Shown here piece by piece: positions 1-8,964 of a stretch of 64,000 nucleotides of DNA. The notes under the pieces are model-generated. The model was not told the DNA's origin. It saw nothing but the letters and a program-made list of their open reading frames with translations, and ran no database searches. Position numbers and translations under genes: made by a program. The first letter of the stretch is position 1; the number at the start of each line of letters is the position of its first letter. The stretch comes from Blautia sp. An249 (GTDB lineage Bacteria > Bacillota > Clostridia > Lachnospirales > Lachnospiraceae): the NCBI RefSeq assembly GCF_002159835.1, contig NZ_NFJL01000007.1:118007-182006 (forward strand), given 5' to 3'.

Positions 1-1
1 G

Positions 2-445
2 GGGCCTGTGGCGGGGATGCTGATTGAACTGATTAAAATCCTTCTGCACTTTGTACTTCATGGCAGTACCACAGCGGGGGTGGGAGAATTTGCCAACTTT
101 GTTATGGGCTGTGCCTTTCTGATTCCGGCAGGCATGATTTACCGGTATCATCACAGGAAGACCAGAACCCACGCCCTTGTGGGAATGGCGGCGGGTACGA
201 TCTCCATGACGGTCGTAGCGTGCTTTGTAAACGTTTTTGTGATGCTGCCGTTGTATGGGAAAGCTTTTGGTATGCCGGTTGAGGCTTTTGTTGAAATGGG
301 AACAGCCGTGCAGGGCGTGGTGCACAACCTGTTTACTTTTGCCGTATTTATTATCGCTCCCTTTAATCTGTTTAAGGGAATTGTGATTTCTGTGATTGTT
401 ACATTAATTTATAAGAGAATCCGCGTGGTTTTGCGGGGAGATTGA
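2..445 (+). CDS. ribU: ECF transporter S component, RibU-like (5' truncated)
   Basis: C-terminal 147 residues of a membrane substrate-binding subunit of an ECF vitamin transporter, open through the left window edge, so the true start is outside. The sequence begins in GPVAGMLIELIKILLH followed by FANFVMG, a pattern I recognise from RibU-type riboflavin S components. At least three further hydrophobic segments follow and the protein ends in a basic tail (KRIRVVLRGD). S components bind the vitamin and work with the shared EcfT and EcfA/A' energising module, which is not in this window. Riboflavin specificity rests on family resemblance only; any FMN riboswitch would lie upstream of the edge. 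Confidence 0.8.
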   Translation, partial: GPVAGMLIELIKILLHFVLHGSTTAGVGEFANFVMGCAFLIPAGMIYRYHHRKTRTHALVGMAAGTISMTVVACFVNVFVMLPLYGKAFGMPVEAFVEMGTAVQGVVHNLFTFAVFIIAPFNLFKGIVISVIVTLIYKRIRVVLRGD

Positions 446-454
446 GGTTAGAAA

Positions 455-1081
455 ATGGGTAAAATTCATGAAGTGCAAAAACTTACGGATAATCCTTATG
501 TAAATCTGTATCAGGTAGAGGCAACCAGCGTTCATCAGACTCCGGTATCCTACTATGTGGCTTCCAGGGCAGTTCGGACGGAAGATCTGAAGCTGAAAAC
601 AAGAGAGAACCGGCCTGACGGGGTGATTATTTACAGCCTGTATGGGGAAAAGAAGGATCGGGTTGTTCTGGTGCGGCAATACCGTTATACCCTGGGGGAT
701 TATATTTATGAATTTCCGGCAGGACTTGTGGAAAAAGAGGAAGATTTCCACCAGGCGGCCATCCGGGAGATGAGAGAAGAGACGGGACTTACCTTTACCC
801 CTCTTTTGGCAGATGAGGTTTATGAAAAGCCGTTTTTTACCACGGTGGGAATGACGGATGAGTCCTGCGCCACCGTTTACGGATATGCCGACGGAACGGT
901 GAGTCAGAAAAATCAGGAAGACAGCGAGGAGATTGAGATTGTTCTGGCCGATAAAAACGAAGCCAGAAGAATTCTGCGGGAAGAAAATGTGGCCATTATG
1001 TGTGCGTACATGCTGATGCATTTTATAAACGGCAGAGAGGAAGAACCATTTTCTTTCCTGGAAGGAATGAAAGATAGTTAA
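455..1081 (+). CDS. NUDIX hydrolase, ADP-ribose pyrophosphatase-like
   Basis: A 208-residue soluble protein with a complete NUDIX box near residues 90-112: G-LVEKE-E-DFHQAAI-REMREETGL, including the REXXEE metal-binding helix. Length and layout (N-terminal beta strands, then NUDIX box) fit the ADP-ribose/nucleoside-diphosphate-sugar pyrophosphatase subgroup, which hydrolyses ADP-ribose to AMP and ribose 5-phosphate. The substrate is not proven by sequence. The ATG at 455 follows GAGG and lies only 9 nt after the ribU-like stop, so the two may be co-transcribed. Confidence 0.85.
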   Translation: MGKIHEVQKLTDNPYVNLYQVEATSVHQTPVSYYVASRAVRTEDLKLKTRENRPDGVIIYSLYGEKKDRVVLVRQYRYTLGDYIYEFPAGLVEKEEDFHQAAIREMREETGLTFTPLLADEVYEKPFFTTVGMTDESCATVYGYADGTVSQKNQEDSEEIEIVLADKNEARRILREENVAIMCAYMLMHFINGREEEPFSFLEGMKDS

Positions 1082-1132
1082 AAAACGGTGCTGAAAGAAA
1101 CGCGATCCCAATAAGATAGTAATAAGCGATTG

Positions 1133-1180
1133 GCGCGTCTCTTCGTTTCAGATTTTGAGACGAAGGGGCGCGCTGTTTAT
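1133..1180 (+). terminator. 18-bp hairpin in the leader of the S8 protease gene
   Basis: Bases 1133-1150 pair without a gap (G-U pairs included) with 1156-1173 around a 5-nt loop, followed by TGTTTAT. It is GC-rich at the base, like an intrinsic terminator, but the T tract is imperfect. It ends 9 nt before the GGAGG ribosome site of the next gene, so it could terminate the upstream NUDIX transcript or act as a leader attenuator. Confidence 0.6.
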
Positions 1181-1192
1181 CTGGAGGTTTCT

Positions 1193-2935
1193 ATGGATGA
1201 CCAGAAGATGGATAATCTTTTAAACCTGGCCTTTGATTCTTCGCAGGAAGAAAGGGAGAAATCCTTTGATTTAAATGTGGGATACGATCCCCGGACCAAT
1301 CTGTGGGATGTAATTGTGAAATATTCCGGGGAACTGGAGGAAATTTTAGAAGAGGGGATGAGCGCTGTTCCGCTGCTGAATCAATATGCGGTTATGACAA
1401 TGACCCAGGAAAAGATTCAGAGGCTGGCCCAAAAAGAGAGGGTAGAATATATTGAAAAGCCCAAAAGACTGTTTTTTGCCGTATTTGAGGCTCTGCAGGC
1501 TTCCTGTATCCGTTCCCTTCAGCTTCCGCCTGCCGGCTTAAGCGGGAAAGGGGTTCTGGTGGGAATGGTGGATTCGGGAGTGGACTATCGTCATCCGGAT
1601 TTCCGGAAGGAGGACGGAAGCACCCGGATCTTAAGTCTCTGGGATCAGACCGTCCGGGGGACGCCGCCCAGAGGATATCAGATGGGAGCAGAGTTTACCA
1701 GGGAACAGATTGATCAGGCTCTTTTAAGCAGTTCGGAGGGGGAGGGCTATGAGCTGGTTCCCAGCCGGGATCTGAGCGGACACGGAACCCAGGTGCTTGG
1801 AATTGCCGCGGGAAACGGGAGAGCCTCCCAGGGACTGAACCGGGGCGTGGCCTGGGAAAGTGATTTGATGGTGGTGAAGCTGGGGGCGCCGCGGGAAAAT
1901 TCTTTTCCCAGAACAACGGAACTGATACAGGGAATCGACTATCTGATCCGTCAGTCTCTGGAACGGAACCAGCCCATGGCATTGAACCTGAGCTTCGGCA
2001 ATAACTACGGCTCCCATCAGGGGGATTCCCTGCTGGAGACCTATCTGGACAGTGTGGCGACTATGGGACGAAACAGTATCTGCGTGGGAACCGGAAATGA
2101 AGGAAGCCGTTTCGTGCATACCTCAGAGACGGTAAAAAACGGGGAGGTAAAGGAGGTGCAGCTATCTATCAGTTCATACGAGAGTGTGATGAATATCCAG
2201 CTCTGGAAGGCCTATGTGGATGAACTGGAAATCTACCTGATTGCTCCTTCCGGGGAAACGGCGGGCCCCTTTTACGAGAGGCTGGGTCCTCAGCGGTTTT
2301 TGCTGGGCAATACGGATATTCTGGTTTACTATGGGAAGCCCAGCCCCTTTCAGCTCACCCAGGAAATTTACATGGATTTTATTCCACGGGATACGTACAT
2401 TGACCAGGGAATCTGGAGAATCCGTCTTATAGGGAGGCGGGTAGTGCGGGGGACGGTGAATCTCTGGCTTCCGGGAGGCGGCGCTTTAAATGAAAATACG
2501 GGATTTTATTTTTCCAGTCCGGATATTACTCTGACCATTCCCTCTACGGCCCGCAAGGTCATCGCCGTAGGCGCCTATGATTCCGCTCAGGATACTTATG
2601 CGGAATTTTCCGGCCGGGGGTATCTGGGAGCGGATCAGTTTGTGAAACCGGATTTGGCCGCTCCCGGCGTGGGCATTACCGCGCCCAGTCCCGGAGGGGG
2701 CTACCGGGAAGTGACGGGAACGTCCTTTGCCGCGCCCTTTGTGACAGGCAGCGCCGCTCTTATGATGCAGTGGGGAATCCTGCAGGGACGGGATCCTTAT
2801 TTATATGGGGAAAAACTGCGGGCCTATTTAAGGAGAGGAGCAAGACAGATCCGGGGGCTGGAATCATGGCCCAATGCACAGATGGGATACGGGGCTTTGT
2901 GTCTGGCAGACAGTCTGCCTCAGGGATTGGTTTGA
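1193..2935 (+). CDS. S8 family subtilisin-like serine protease (CspB/CspBA-like)
   Basis: A 580-residue peptidase with an intact Asp-His-Ser triad: Asp127 in VGMVDSGVDYRHPDF, His197 in GHGTQVLGIAAG and Ser511 in GTSFAAPFVTGSAAL. A long insert between His and Ser carries a jelly-roll-like segment. This arrangement matches clostridial Csp-type proteases (CspB cleaves the cortex hydrolase pro-SleC during spore germination), although many such homologues are unassigned. No signal peptide is visible. I chose ATG 1193 because GGAGG lies 5 nt upstream; an in-frame TTG at 1130 has no ribosome site and would run through the hairpin at 1133-1173. The coding end overlaps the hisC promoter. Confidence 0.87.
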   Translation: MDDQKMDNLLNLAFDSSQEEREKSFDLNVGYDPRTNLWDVIVKYSGELEEILEEGMSAVPLLNQYAVMTMTQEKIQRLAQKERVEYIEKPKRLFFAVFEALQASCIRSLQLPPAGLSGKGVLVGMVDSGVDYRHPDFRKEDGSTRILSLWDQTVRGTPPRGYQMGAEFTREQIDQALLSSSEGEGYELVPSRDLSGHGTQVLGIAAGNGRASQGLNRGVAWESDLMVVKLGAPRENSFPRTTELIQGIDYLIRQSLERNQPMALNLSFGNNYGSHQGDSLLETYLDSVATMGRNSICVGTGNEGSRFVHTSETVKNGEVKEVQLSISSYESVMNIQLWKAYVDELEIYLIAPSGETAGPFYERLGPQRFLLGNTDILVYYGKPSPFQLTQEIYMDFIPRDTYIDQGIWRIRLIGRRVVRGTVNLWLPGGGALNENTGFYFSSPDITLTIPSTARKVIAVGAYDSAQDTYAEFSGRGYLGADQFVKPDLAAPGVGITAPSPGGGYREVTGTSFAAPFVTGSAALMMQWGILQGRDPYLYGEKLRAYLRRGARQIRGLESWPNAQMGYGALCLADSLPQGLV

Positions 2936-2967
2936 CAAAGAGAGGATTTGCCTTTACAATAGGCAAA
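2932..2967 (+). promoter_or_regulatory. hisC promoter with dyad over the -10 box
   Basis: TTGACA (2932-2937), a 17-nt spacer and TACAAT (2955-2960) form a near-consensus vegetative promoter that starts inside the protease stop codon. An inverted repeat, TTTGCCT (2947-2953) and AGGCAAA (2961-2967), brackets the -10 box, which is the position expected for a repressor operator. Confidence 0.7.
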
Positions 2968-2993
2968 AAAGCAACAGCAGGAGGTAGGAAAAG

Positions 2994-4064
2994 ATGAAAC
3001 TGTGGGAGAGAAACGTAAGAAAAGTAGTACCCTATACACCGGGAGAACAGCCCCAGGACGGACAGATGATTAAATTAAATACAAACGAGAACCCCTATCC
3101 GCCGGCTCCAGGAGTAGAGAAGGCCCTGAGAGGTTTAAGTGCAGAGCAGATGAGGCTGTATCCGGATCCTAAAGCGAAAATTCTGGTGGAAGCCCTGGCA
3201 GAGTACTATGGACTGAAAGAAGAACAGGTATTTGTGGGCGTGGGTTCCGACGACGTACTGGCTATGTGCTTTCTGACTTTTTTTAATTCGGAAAAACCGA
3301 TTCTGTTTCCGGATATTACCTATTCCTTTTATGATGTGTGGGCAGAACTGTTTCGGATTCCCTACCGCCGGCCCTTGCTGAATGATGCTTTTCAGATTCA
3401 GGCAGAAGACTATTTCGGAGAAAATGGAGGAATTATTTTCCCCAATCCCAATGCGCCTACAGGAGAAGTACTCTCCCTGGAGAAGATTGAGGAGATTCTG
3501 AAGCATAACCGGGATGTGGTGGTTATTGTGGATGAGGCTTATGTGGATTTTGGGGCAAAATCCGCCTTGCCTTTGACAGAAAAGTATGATAACTTACTGG
3601 TAGTGCAGACCTTTTCCAAGTCCCGTTCCATGGCAGGAATGCGGATTGGATTTGCCATGGGAAATCCGGATCTGATCCGCTGCCTCAATGAGGTGAAGTA
3701 TTCCTTTAACTCCTATACCATGGATCGCACGGCGCTGATAAGCGGAGCAGAGGCTATCCGTGATCGGGAGTATTTTGAGAAAACTACGGCTAAAATTGTG
3801 GAAACCAGAGAATGGGCGAAGGAGCAGCTTCGCCGGCTGGGATTTACCTTTGGAGATTCTCAGGCCAACTTTCTGTTTATCACCCACAGGGACTGCGAAG
3901 CTTCCGGACTCTATGAGGCGCTGAGGAAGGCACATATTTATGTCAGATATTTCTCCTCTCCCAGAATTGACAATTATCTTCGGGTAACAATCGGGACCAG
4001 AGAAGAAATGGAAACGTTGATTGCATTTTTGGGTAATTATTTATCAGAAAAGAAGAAAGGTTGA
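2994..4064 (+). CDS. hisC: Histidinol-phosphate aminotransferase
   Basis: A 356-residue fold-type I PLP aminotransferase. Seen: substrate-loop signature LNTNENPYPP near the N terminus, the VDEAYVDF strand with the cofactor-binding Asp, and the PLP Schiff-base lysine at about Lys209 in TFSKSRSMAGMRIGF. It catalyses transamination between histidinol phosphate and imidazole-acetol phosphate in histidine synthesis; close relatives also act on aromatic amino acids. No other his genes are nearby, so it stands alone behind its own promoter. ATG 2994 follows GGAGG. The stop overlaps a possible TTG of the next gene. Confidence 0.9.
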   Translation: MKLWERNVRKVVPYTPGEQPQDGQMIKLNTNENPYPPAPGVEKALRGLSAEQMRLYPDPKAKILVEALAEYYGLKEEQVFVGVGSDDVLAMCFLTFFNSEKPILFPDITYSFYDVWAELFRIPYRRPLLNDAFQIQAEDYFGENGGIIFPNPNAPTGEVLSLEKIEEILKHNRDVVVIVDEAYVDFGAKSALPLTEKYDNLLVVQTFSKSRSMAGMRIGFAMGNPDLIRCLNEVKYSFNSYTMDRTALISGAEAIRDREYFEKTTAKIVETREWAKEQLRRLGFTFGDSQANFLFITHRDCEASGLYEALRKAHIYVRYFSSPRIDNYLRVTIGTREEMETLIAFLGNYLSEKKKG

Positions 4065-4072
4065 AAATTTTT

Positions 4073-4573
4073 ATGGATGTACTGGTCGAGTGGTTTACCG
4101 CTAATTTGTCTCCCTATGTTTCAGAACAGGCAGTGATTTTTATTATTTCCATGATTCCCATTCTGGAATTAAGAGGAGGGCTTCTGGCTGCTTCCCTTCT
4201 GGAAGTGCCGGCGCTGAGCGCAATCCCTCTGTGCATTGTGGGAAATATTATTCCCATTCCCTTTATTTTACTTTTTATCCGCCAGATCTTTAAACTGCTG
4301 AAAAAGACGAGGCTGTTTCGCAGACTGATTCAGAAACTGGAAGATCGCGCCATGAAGAAAAGTGATCAGATTAAGAAGTATGAGTTTTGGGGTCTGATGT
4401 TGTTTGTGGGCATTCCTCTTCCCGGAACCGGCGCCTGGACAGGAGCGCTGATCGCTTCTCTTCTGGAGATTGATATTCGCAAGTCCTCTCTGGCAATTTT
4501 CGGCGGCATTTTAATGGCGACGGTGATTATGTATCTTTTTTCTTACGTTCTGGTGGGAAATATTGTAAGCTAA
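4073..4573 (+). CDS. Small multi-drug export protein family (COG2426) membrane protein
   Basis: A 166-residue integral membrane protein with about four hydrophobic segments and the family motif IPILELRGG followed later by IPLPGTGAWTGALIAS. The family is annotated as putative small multidrug export protein, but transport function is poorly established. ATG 4073 is preferred over a TTG at 4061 that overlaps the hisC stop and has no spacing to the AAAGG ribosome site. Probably translated with hisC. Confidence 0.75.
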   Translation: MDVLVEWFTANLSPYVSEQAVIFIISMIPILELRGGLLAASLLEVPALSAIPLCIVGNIIPIPFILLFIRQIFKLLKKTRLFRRLIQKLEDRAMKKSDQIKKYEFWGLMLFVGIPLPGTGAWTGALIASLLEIDIRKSSLAIFGGILMATVIMYLFSYVLVGNIVS

Positions 4574-4646
4574 AAGGGACTGTCTTAACTTAGAACCCAT
4601 TGTTTCAAAGACAAAGGACTTCTTAATTTAAGACAGTCCTTTTCTA
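4574..4646 (+). terminator. Long-loop inverted repeat ending in a T tract
   Basis: GGACTGTCTTAA (4577-4588) is exactly complementary to TTAAGACAGTCC (4628-4639), which is followed by TTTT. The 12-bp stem encloses a 39-nt loop, long for a classic terminator. It lies between the membrane protein gene and the amidohydrolase gene and probably ends the hisC transcript. Confidence 0.55.
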
Positions 4647-4664
4647 TAAAGAGGAGGTAGAAAC

Positions 4665-6023
4665 GTGAAAACATTTTTAAAAAATGCATATGTAATTACA
4701 ATGAATCCCAAAAGAGAGGTCTATGAGAACGGTTCGGTGCTCATTGACGGTGACAGAATCGTGGATGCGGGCTTTGTAAAACAGCCCGATGACTGCCGGG
4801 AGGTAGTAGACTGTAAGGGGAAAATCGTGATGCCAAGTTTTGTCAACACCCATACCCATACTTCTCAGCAGCTTGCCAGAGGACTGGCGGATGATGTGGA
4901 TCTTCTGACCTGGCTCAGGGAACGGATCTGGCCTTATGAGAGCAATATGACAGAAGAGGATTCCTATATTTCCACTTTGCTGTTCTGCGCGGAACAGATT
5001 AAAGCAGGCTGTACTTCCATTGCCGAGCCGGGAGGACAGCATGTGGCAGGAATGGTCAGGGCAGTGGAAAAAGCGGGAATCCGGGCGAAACTGGCGAAAT
5101 CTGTCATGGACTGCGGAGAAGGACTTCCGGCCGTCTGGCAGAAAAGCACGCAGGAAGAACTGGATATTCAGGAAGAACTGATAAAGAAATTTAATCACAC
5201 GGCAGAGGACAGGATTCAGGTCTGGTTCGGAATCCGTACCATTTTTAATGCCACGGATGAATTGATTCTGCGAAGCAAGGAGCTTGCGGATAAATACGGC
5301 GTGGGCGTACATATGCATATCGCAGAGGCGAAGGCAGAAGTGGAATATGCCAGAGAAACCAGAGGGGTGACTACGGTAACCCACCTGAATAATCTGGGAT
5401 TCCTGGATAAAAATGTGATTGCCGCCCATGCGGTATGGCTGACCAATGAGGAAGTGGAAATGTTCCGGAAACATCAGGTAAAAGTCTCTCATAATCCGGC
5501 GTCTGCCATGCGTGTACTGGGATTTGCCAAAATTCCCCGGATGTTAAGAGAGGGAGTCTGTGTGGCTCTGGGCACCGACGGAGCCCCAACCAATAACCGG
5601 ATGAACATGGTGGATGAAATGTGGGTAACGTCTCTGATTCACAAAGGCTGGAGACTGGAACCGGATGCGGTAAAGGCAGAAGAAATTCTGGCCATGGCAA
5701 CCATAAACGGGGCCCGGGCTGTGGGAGATGAAGGCATATGCGGCAGTCTGGAGGCCGGGAAGAAGGCAGATCTGATTATAATAGATCCGGACTGTTCTGT
5801 GGACATGCTTCCCATTCATGATCCCATTGCCAATCTGGTTACTTCCATGCACAGCACCAATATTGAAAGCACCATGTGCGACGGAAAATGGCTGATGAAA
5901 GACCGGAAACTCCTGACAATTGACGAAGAGGAGATTATCCGGGAAGGAAAAGAACATGCCAGGGAAATCTGCAGACGGGGAGGAATAAAGCTGCCGGAAC
6001 GTTTCCCGGTGAAGAGACGTTAA
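4665..6023 (+). CDS. Amidohydrolase, MtaD/SsnA-like deaminase family
   Basis: A 452-residue metal-dependent amidohydrolase. Metal ligands seen: HTHTS near residues 62-66, His in VHMHIAEAKAE, His in AAHAVWLT and Asp in LGTDGAPTNNRMNM. The segment RGLADDVDLLTWL after the first histidines is typical of 5-methylthioadenosine/S-adenosylhomocysteine deaminases and related chlorohydrolase-like enzymes, so purine-nucleoside deamination is likely, but substrate cannot be fixed from sequence (guanine deaminase- or SsnA-like roles remain possible). GTG start at 4665 behind GAGGAGG. It stands alone between the 4574 hairpin and rho. Confidence 0.82.
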   Translation: MKTFLKNAYVITMNPKREVYENGSVLIDGDRIVDAGFVKQPDDCREVVDCKGKIVMPSFVNTHTHTSQQLARGLADDVDLLTWLRERIWPYESNMTEEDSYISTLLFCAEQIKAGCTSIAEPGGQHVAGMVRAVEKAGIRAKLAKSVMDCGEGLPAVWQKSTQEELDIQEELIKKFNHTAEDRIQVWFGIRTIFNATDELILRSKELADKYGVGVHMHIAEAKAEVEYARETRGVTTVTHLNNLGFLDKNVIAAHAVWLTNEEVEMFRKHQVKVSHNPASAMRVLGFAKIPRMLREGVCVALGTDGAPTNNRMNMVDEMWVTSLIHKGWRLEPDAVKAEEILAMATINGARAVGDEGICGSLEAGKKADLIIIDPDCSVDMLPIHDPIANLVTSMHSTNIESTMCDGKWLMKDRKLLTIDEEEIIREGKEHAREICRRGGIKLPERFPVKRR

Positions 6024-6202
6024 TAAAAATCAGAAGTGAAAAAGCTGGTTCAGGGCGTTTTTTGCAGAAATGTGTCGAAGAGATTTTGTGGACAGAATGT
6101 GACAAGTGTGATAAACTCAAATAGAAATGAAACAAAAACACATCCCGTCCATTCAGACAATAATTCCATTTTGAGATGCTAACAAGGATAGAGAGGTAGA
6201 AG

Positions 6203-7576
6203 ATGAGAGAGAAGTATGAGTCGCTGTCACTGAGTGTACTCCGTGACCTGGCGAAAGCAAGAGGAATGAAAGGAATTTCCGCCCTGAAAAAAAGTGATCT
6301 GATTGAACGTATGCTCCAGGAAGATCAGAAAGAAGAGACAAAACAGCAGAAAGAGACGGAAAACAGCAGAGAAATTCGGGTGGAAAGACAGGAAAAACAG
6401 GAAAAACAGGAGAGAGAAACCAGGATGCCTCCGGAGACGGCCCAGTTGGACAGCGGAGAAAAGGCAAACGGTATCCTGGAAGTTCTTCCCGACGGCTATG
6501 GGTTTATCCGAAGTGAAAATTATCTGCCGGGAGAGAATGACATTTATGTTTCTCCGTCCCAGATTCGGCGGTTTAATTTAAAGACAGGGGATATTCTCCA
6601 GGGCAACATCCGGGTGAAAACCCAGGGAGAGAAATTCAGCGCCCTGTTATATGTGACATCCATTAATGGCTTTGCCCCCAATGAGAGCCTGAGACGATAC
6701 AATTTTGAAGAAATGACGCCGATTTTCCCCAATGAACGGCTCGTTCTGGAGCGGCCTCACGGAAGCCTTGCCATGCGGATTGTGGATCTGATAAGCCCCA
6801 TAGGAAAAGGGCAAAGGGGCATGATTGTATCTCCGCCGAAGGCAGGTAAGACCACCTTAATGAAAGATGTGGCCAAATCCATTTTAAGGAATAACAGAAA
6901 GATGCATCTGATCATTCTTCTGATTGACGAACGTCCGGAAGAGGTGACCGATATTAAGGAAGCCATTCAGGGAGCCAATGTGGAAGTTATTCATTCCACC
7001 TTTGATGAACTCCCGGAACACCATAAAAGGGTGTCGGAGATGGTGGTGGAGCGGGCCAAGCGCCTGGTGGAGCACAGACAGGACGTGACTATCCTTCTGG
7101 ATTCCATGACCCGTCTGGCCAGAGCATATAACCTGGTTATCCCGCCAAGCGGAAGAACTCTTTCAGGAGGTCTGGATCCGGCCGCCTTACATATGCCGAA
7201 GCGGTTCTTCGGCGCAGCCAGAAATATGAGAGAAGGCGGAAGCCTCACGATTCTGGCCACAACTCTGGTGGATACAGGAAGTAAAATGGATGATGTAATC
7301 TATGAAGAATTTAAAGGAACCGGAAATATGGAGCTGGTATTAGACAGAAAACTGCAGGAGAAACGGGTATTTCCTGCGATTGATATACAGAAATCCGGTA
7401 CCAGAAGGGAAGATTTGCTGTTATCTGACGAAGAGATGGAAGCAGTTTATTCCATGCGGAGAGCTTTAAATGGAATGAAGTCCGAAGAGGCAGTGGAACA
7501 GATTCTCAATATGTTTGCCAGAACGGAAAATAACCGGGAATTTGTTCAGACTGTAAAAAAACAGAAATTTCAATAA
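6203..7576 (+). CDS. rho: Transcription termination factor Rho
   Basis: A 457-residue RNA-dependent helicase. Domains: Rho N-terminal helix bundle (residues 1-40, [19 protein letters not shown]), a charged Glu/Lys/Gln-rich linker (about 40-85), the cold-shock-like RNA-binding domain ([31 protein letters not shown]), then the ATPase core with Walker [10 protein letters not shown] (about 211-219), Walker [14 protein letters not shown] and the [20 protein letters not shown] loop. The hydrophilic linker between N domain and RNA-binding domain varies among Firmicutes. ATG 6203 with AGAGAGG upstream. It stands alone; the 180 nt in front show no convincing promoter. Confidence 0.96.
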   Translation: MREKYESLSLSVLRDLAKARGMKGISALKKSDLIERMLQEDQKEETKQQKETENSREIRVERQEKQEKQERETRMPPETAQLDSGEKANGILEVLPDGYGFIRSENYLPGENDIYVSPSQIRRFNLKTGDILQGNIRVKTQGEKFSALLYVTSINGFAPNESLRRYNFEEMTPIFPNERLVLERPHGSLAMRIVDLISPIGKGQRGMIVSPPKAGKTTLMKDVAKSILRNNRKMHLIILLIDERPEEVTDIKEAIQGANVEVIHSTFDELPEHHKRVSEMVVERAKRLVEHRQDVTILLDSMTRLARAYNLVIPPSGRTLSGGLDPAALHMPKRFFGAARNMREGGSLTILATTLVDTGSKMDDVIYEEFKGTGNMELVLDRKLQEKRVFPAIDIQKSGTRREDLLLSDEEMEAVYSMRRALNGMKSEEAVEQILNMFARTENNREFVQTVKKQKFQ

Positions 7577-7581
7577 AGCGG

Positions 7582-7610
7582 TTGCATTCCTGAACAGGAT
7601 ATGCTATAAT
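7582..7610 (+). promoter_or_regulatory. rpmE promoter
   Basis: TTGCAT (7582-7587), a 17-nt spacer, and a perfect TATAAT (7605-7610), 73 nt ahead of the L31 start. It lies just after the rho stop. Confidence 0.75.
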
Positions 7611-7682
7611 TTGAAAGCTGTTTAGAAATTGAAGCAATTATGAACGTATAGAAAGAGAAACTGACATAGAGAGGTGAAAGAA

Positions 7683-7886
7683 ATGAGAGAAGGAATCCAT
7701 CCAAATTACTATCAGGCAACTGTAACCTGCAACTGCGGCAATACTTTTGTAACAGGTTCTACAAAGAAAGACATTCACGTGGAAATCTGCTCCAAATGCC
7801 ATCCGTTCTACACAGGACAGCAGAAAGCAGCTCAGGCAAGAGGACGTATTGATAAGTTTAACAGAAAATACGGCATGAACAAATAA
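7683..7886 (+). CDS. rpmE: 50S ribosomal protein L31 (zinc-binding type)
   Basis: A 67-residue ribosomal protein. N-terminal [20 protein letters not shown] and [17 protein letters not shown] give the CxC and CxxC cysteines of the zinc-containing L31 form; zinc-free paralogues lack them. ATG 7683 is chosen because GAGGTG lies 6 nt upstream; an in-frame GTG at 7674 sits inside that ribosome site. A strong promoter precedes it and a terminator follows, so it is probably monocistronic. Confidence 0.95.
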   Translation: MREGIHPNYYQATVTCNCGNTFVTGSTKKDIHVEICSKCHPFYTGQQKAAQARGRIDKFNRKYGMNK

Positions 7887-7911
7887 TTCAGAGTATATGG
7901 TATGCAAGAAC

Positions 7912-7942
7912 AGGTTGAGGTTGGGAAATCTCAACCTTTCTT
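7912..7942 (+). terminator. rpmE intrinsic terminator
   Basis: AGGTTGAG (7912-7919) pairs with CTCAACCT (7930-7937), with a T-rich run TTTCTTT following. Confidence 0.75.
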
Positions 7943-7962
7943 TGAATAGAGGGAAATAAAAT

Positions 7963-8964
7963 ATGAAGTCATCAAACATTGGCGGACAGGCAGTAATGGA
8001 AGGCATCATGATGCGCCATAAAGACAAATATTCCGTAGCGGTTCGCAAGCCCAATCAGGAAATAGAAGTCAAAGTGGAGGATTATAAAAGTCTCTTTGGG
8101 AACCGTGAAATTCTTAAAAAGCCCATTGTCCGGGGAGTTGTCAGCTTTGTGGATTCTCTGGTGGTGGGAACGAAATGTCTGATGTATTCGGCTTCCTTTT
8201 ATGAAGAGGAAGAGGAGGAAAACCAGGAGGAACTGACGCAGGAAGAGCGGGAAGAAAAGGAGCGCAAAGAGGCCAGGGCAGAGAAAATCATGATGTATGG
8301 AACCATGGTTTTTTCCATTGTTCTGTCCGTAGGGATTTTTATGGTGCTGCCCTATCTGCTGGCCAGCCTTCTGCGGAAGGCAGGTGCAACGGAAGTTCTG
8401 GTAACTGTGGCGGAAGGATTTGTAAAGACCGGGATTTTTCTGGGATATATGGTGCTGATTTCCAGGATGAAAGATATTCAGCGGGTGTTTATGTACCATG
8501 GAGCAGAGCATAAGTGCATCAACTGTGTGGAACATGGAATGGATCTGACGGTGGAGAATGTAATGGCCAGTTCCCGGCAGCATAAGCGGTGCGGAACCAG
8601 CTTTCTGCTGCTGGTGATGGTGGTGAGTATCCTGTTTCATTTTGTATTTGTGGCAGTACCGTTTCTGTGGCTGCGGGTAGTTGGAAGAATTCTGCTGGTG
8701 CCTGTGGTGGCAGGTGTTTCCTATGAGTTCATTCAGCTTGCAGGACGCAGTGAGAACAAGCTGGTCTGCCTTCTCAGTAAACCGGGGCTGGCGCTTCAGA
8801 AGCTGACCACAAGAGAGCCGGATGCCCATATGGCGGAAGTGGCCATTGCGGCAGTGGAAGCCGTCTTTGACTGGAAAGCCTATTTAAAAGAAGAATTTCA
8901 GAAAGAATATCCCGAAGAGGAGGAGACAAAATCCGAAGAAGAAATGCAGGGAGAAGCCGTATGA
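7963..8964 (+). CDS. DUF1385 family membrane protein (YqhQ-like)
   Basis: A 333-residue protein opening with SSNIGGQAVMEGIMMR, the N-terminal signature of DUF1385, and containing YHGAEHKCINCVEHG. There is an acidic stretch (EEEEENQEELTQEEREE, about residues 84-100) and about four membrane segments between residues 108 and 260. Biochemical function is unknown. It forms a tight operon: its stop overlaps the prmC start by 4 nt (ATGA), and prmC overlaps prfA. The DUF1385-prmC-prfA order is familiar from Clostridia. Confidence 0.85.
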   Translation: MKSSNIGGQAVMEGIMMRHKDKYSVAVRKPNQEIEVKVEDYKSLFGNREILKKPIVRGVVSFVDSLVVGTKCLMYSASFYEEEEEENQEELTQEEREEKERKEARAEKIMMYGTMVFSIVLSVGIFMVLPYLLASLLRKAGATEVLVTVAEGFVKTGIFLGYMVLISRMKDIQRVFMYHGAEHKCINCVEHGMDLTVENVMASSRQHKRCGTSFLLLVMVVSILFHFVFVAVPFLWLRVVGRILLVPVVAGVSYEFIQLAGRSENKLVCLLSKPGLALQKLTTREPDAHMAEVAIAAVEAVFDWKAYLKEEFQKEYPEEEETKSEEEMQGEAV

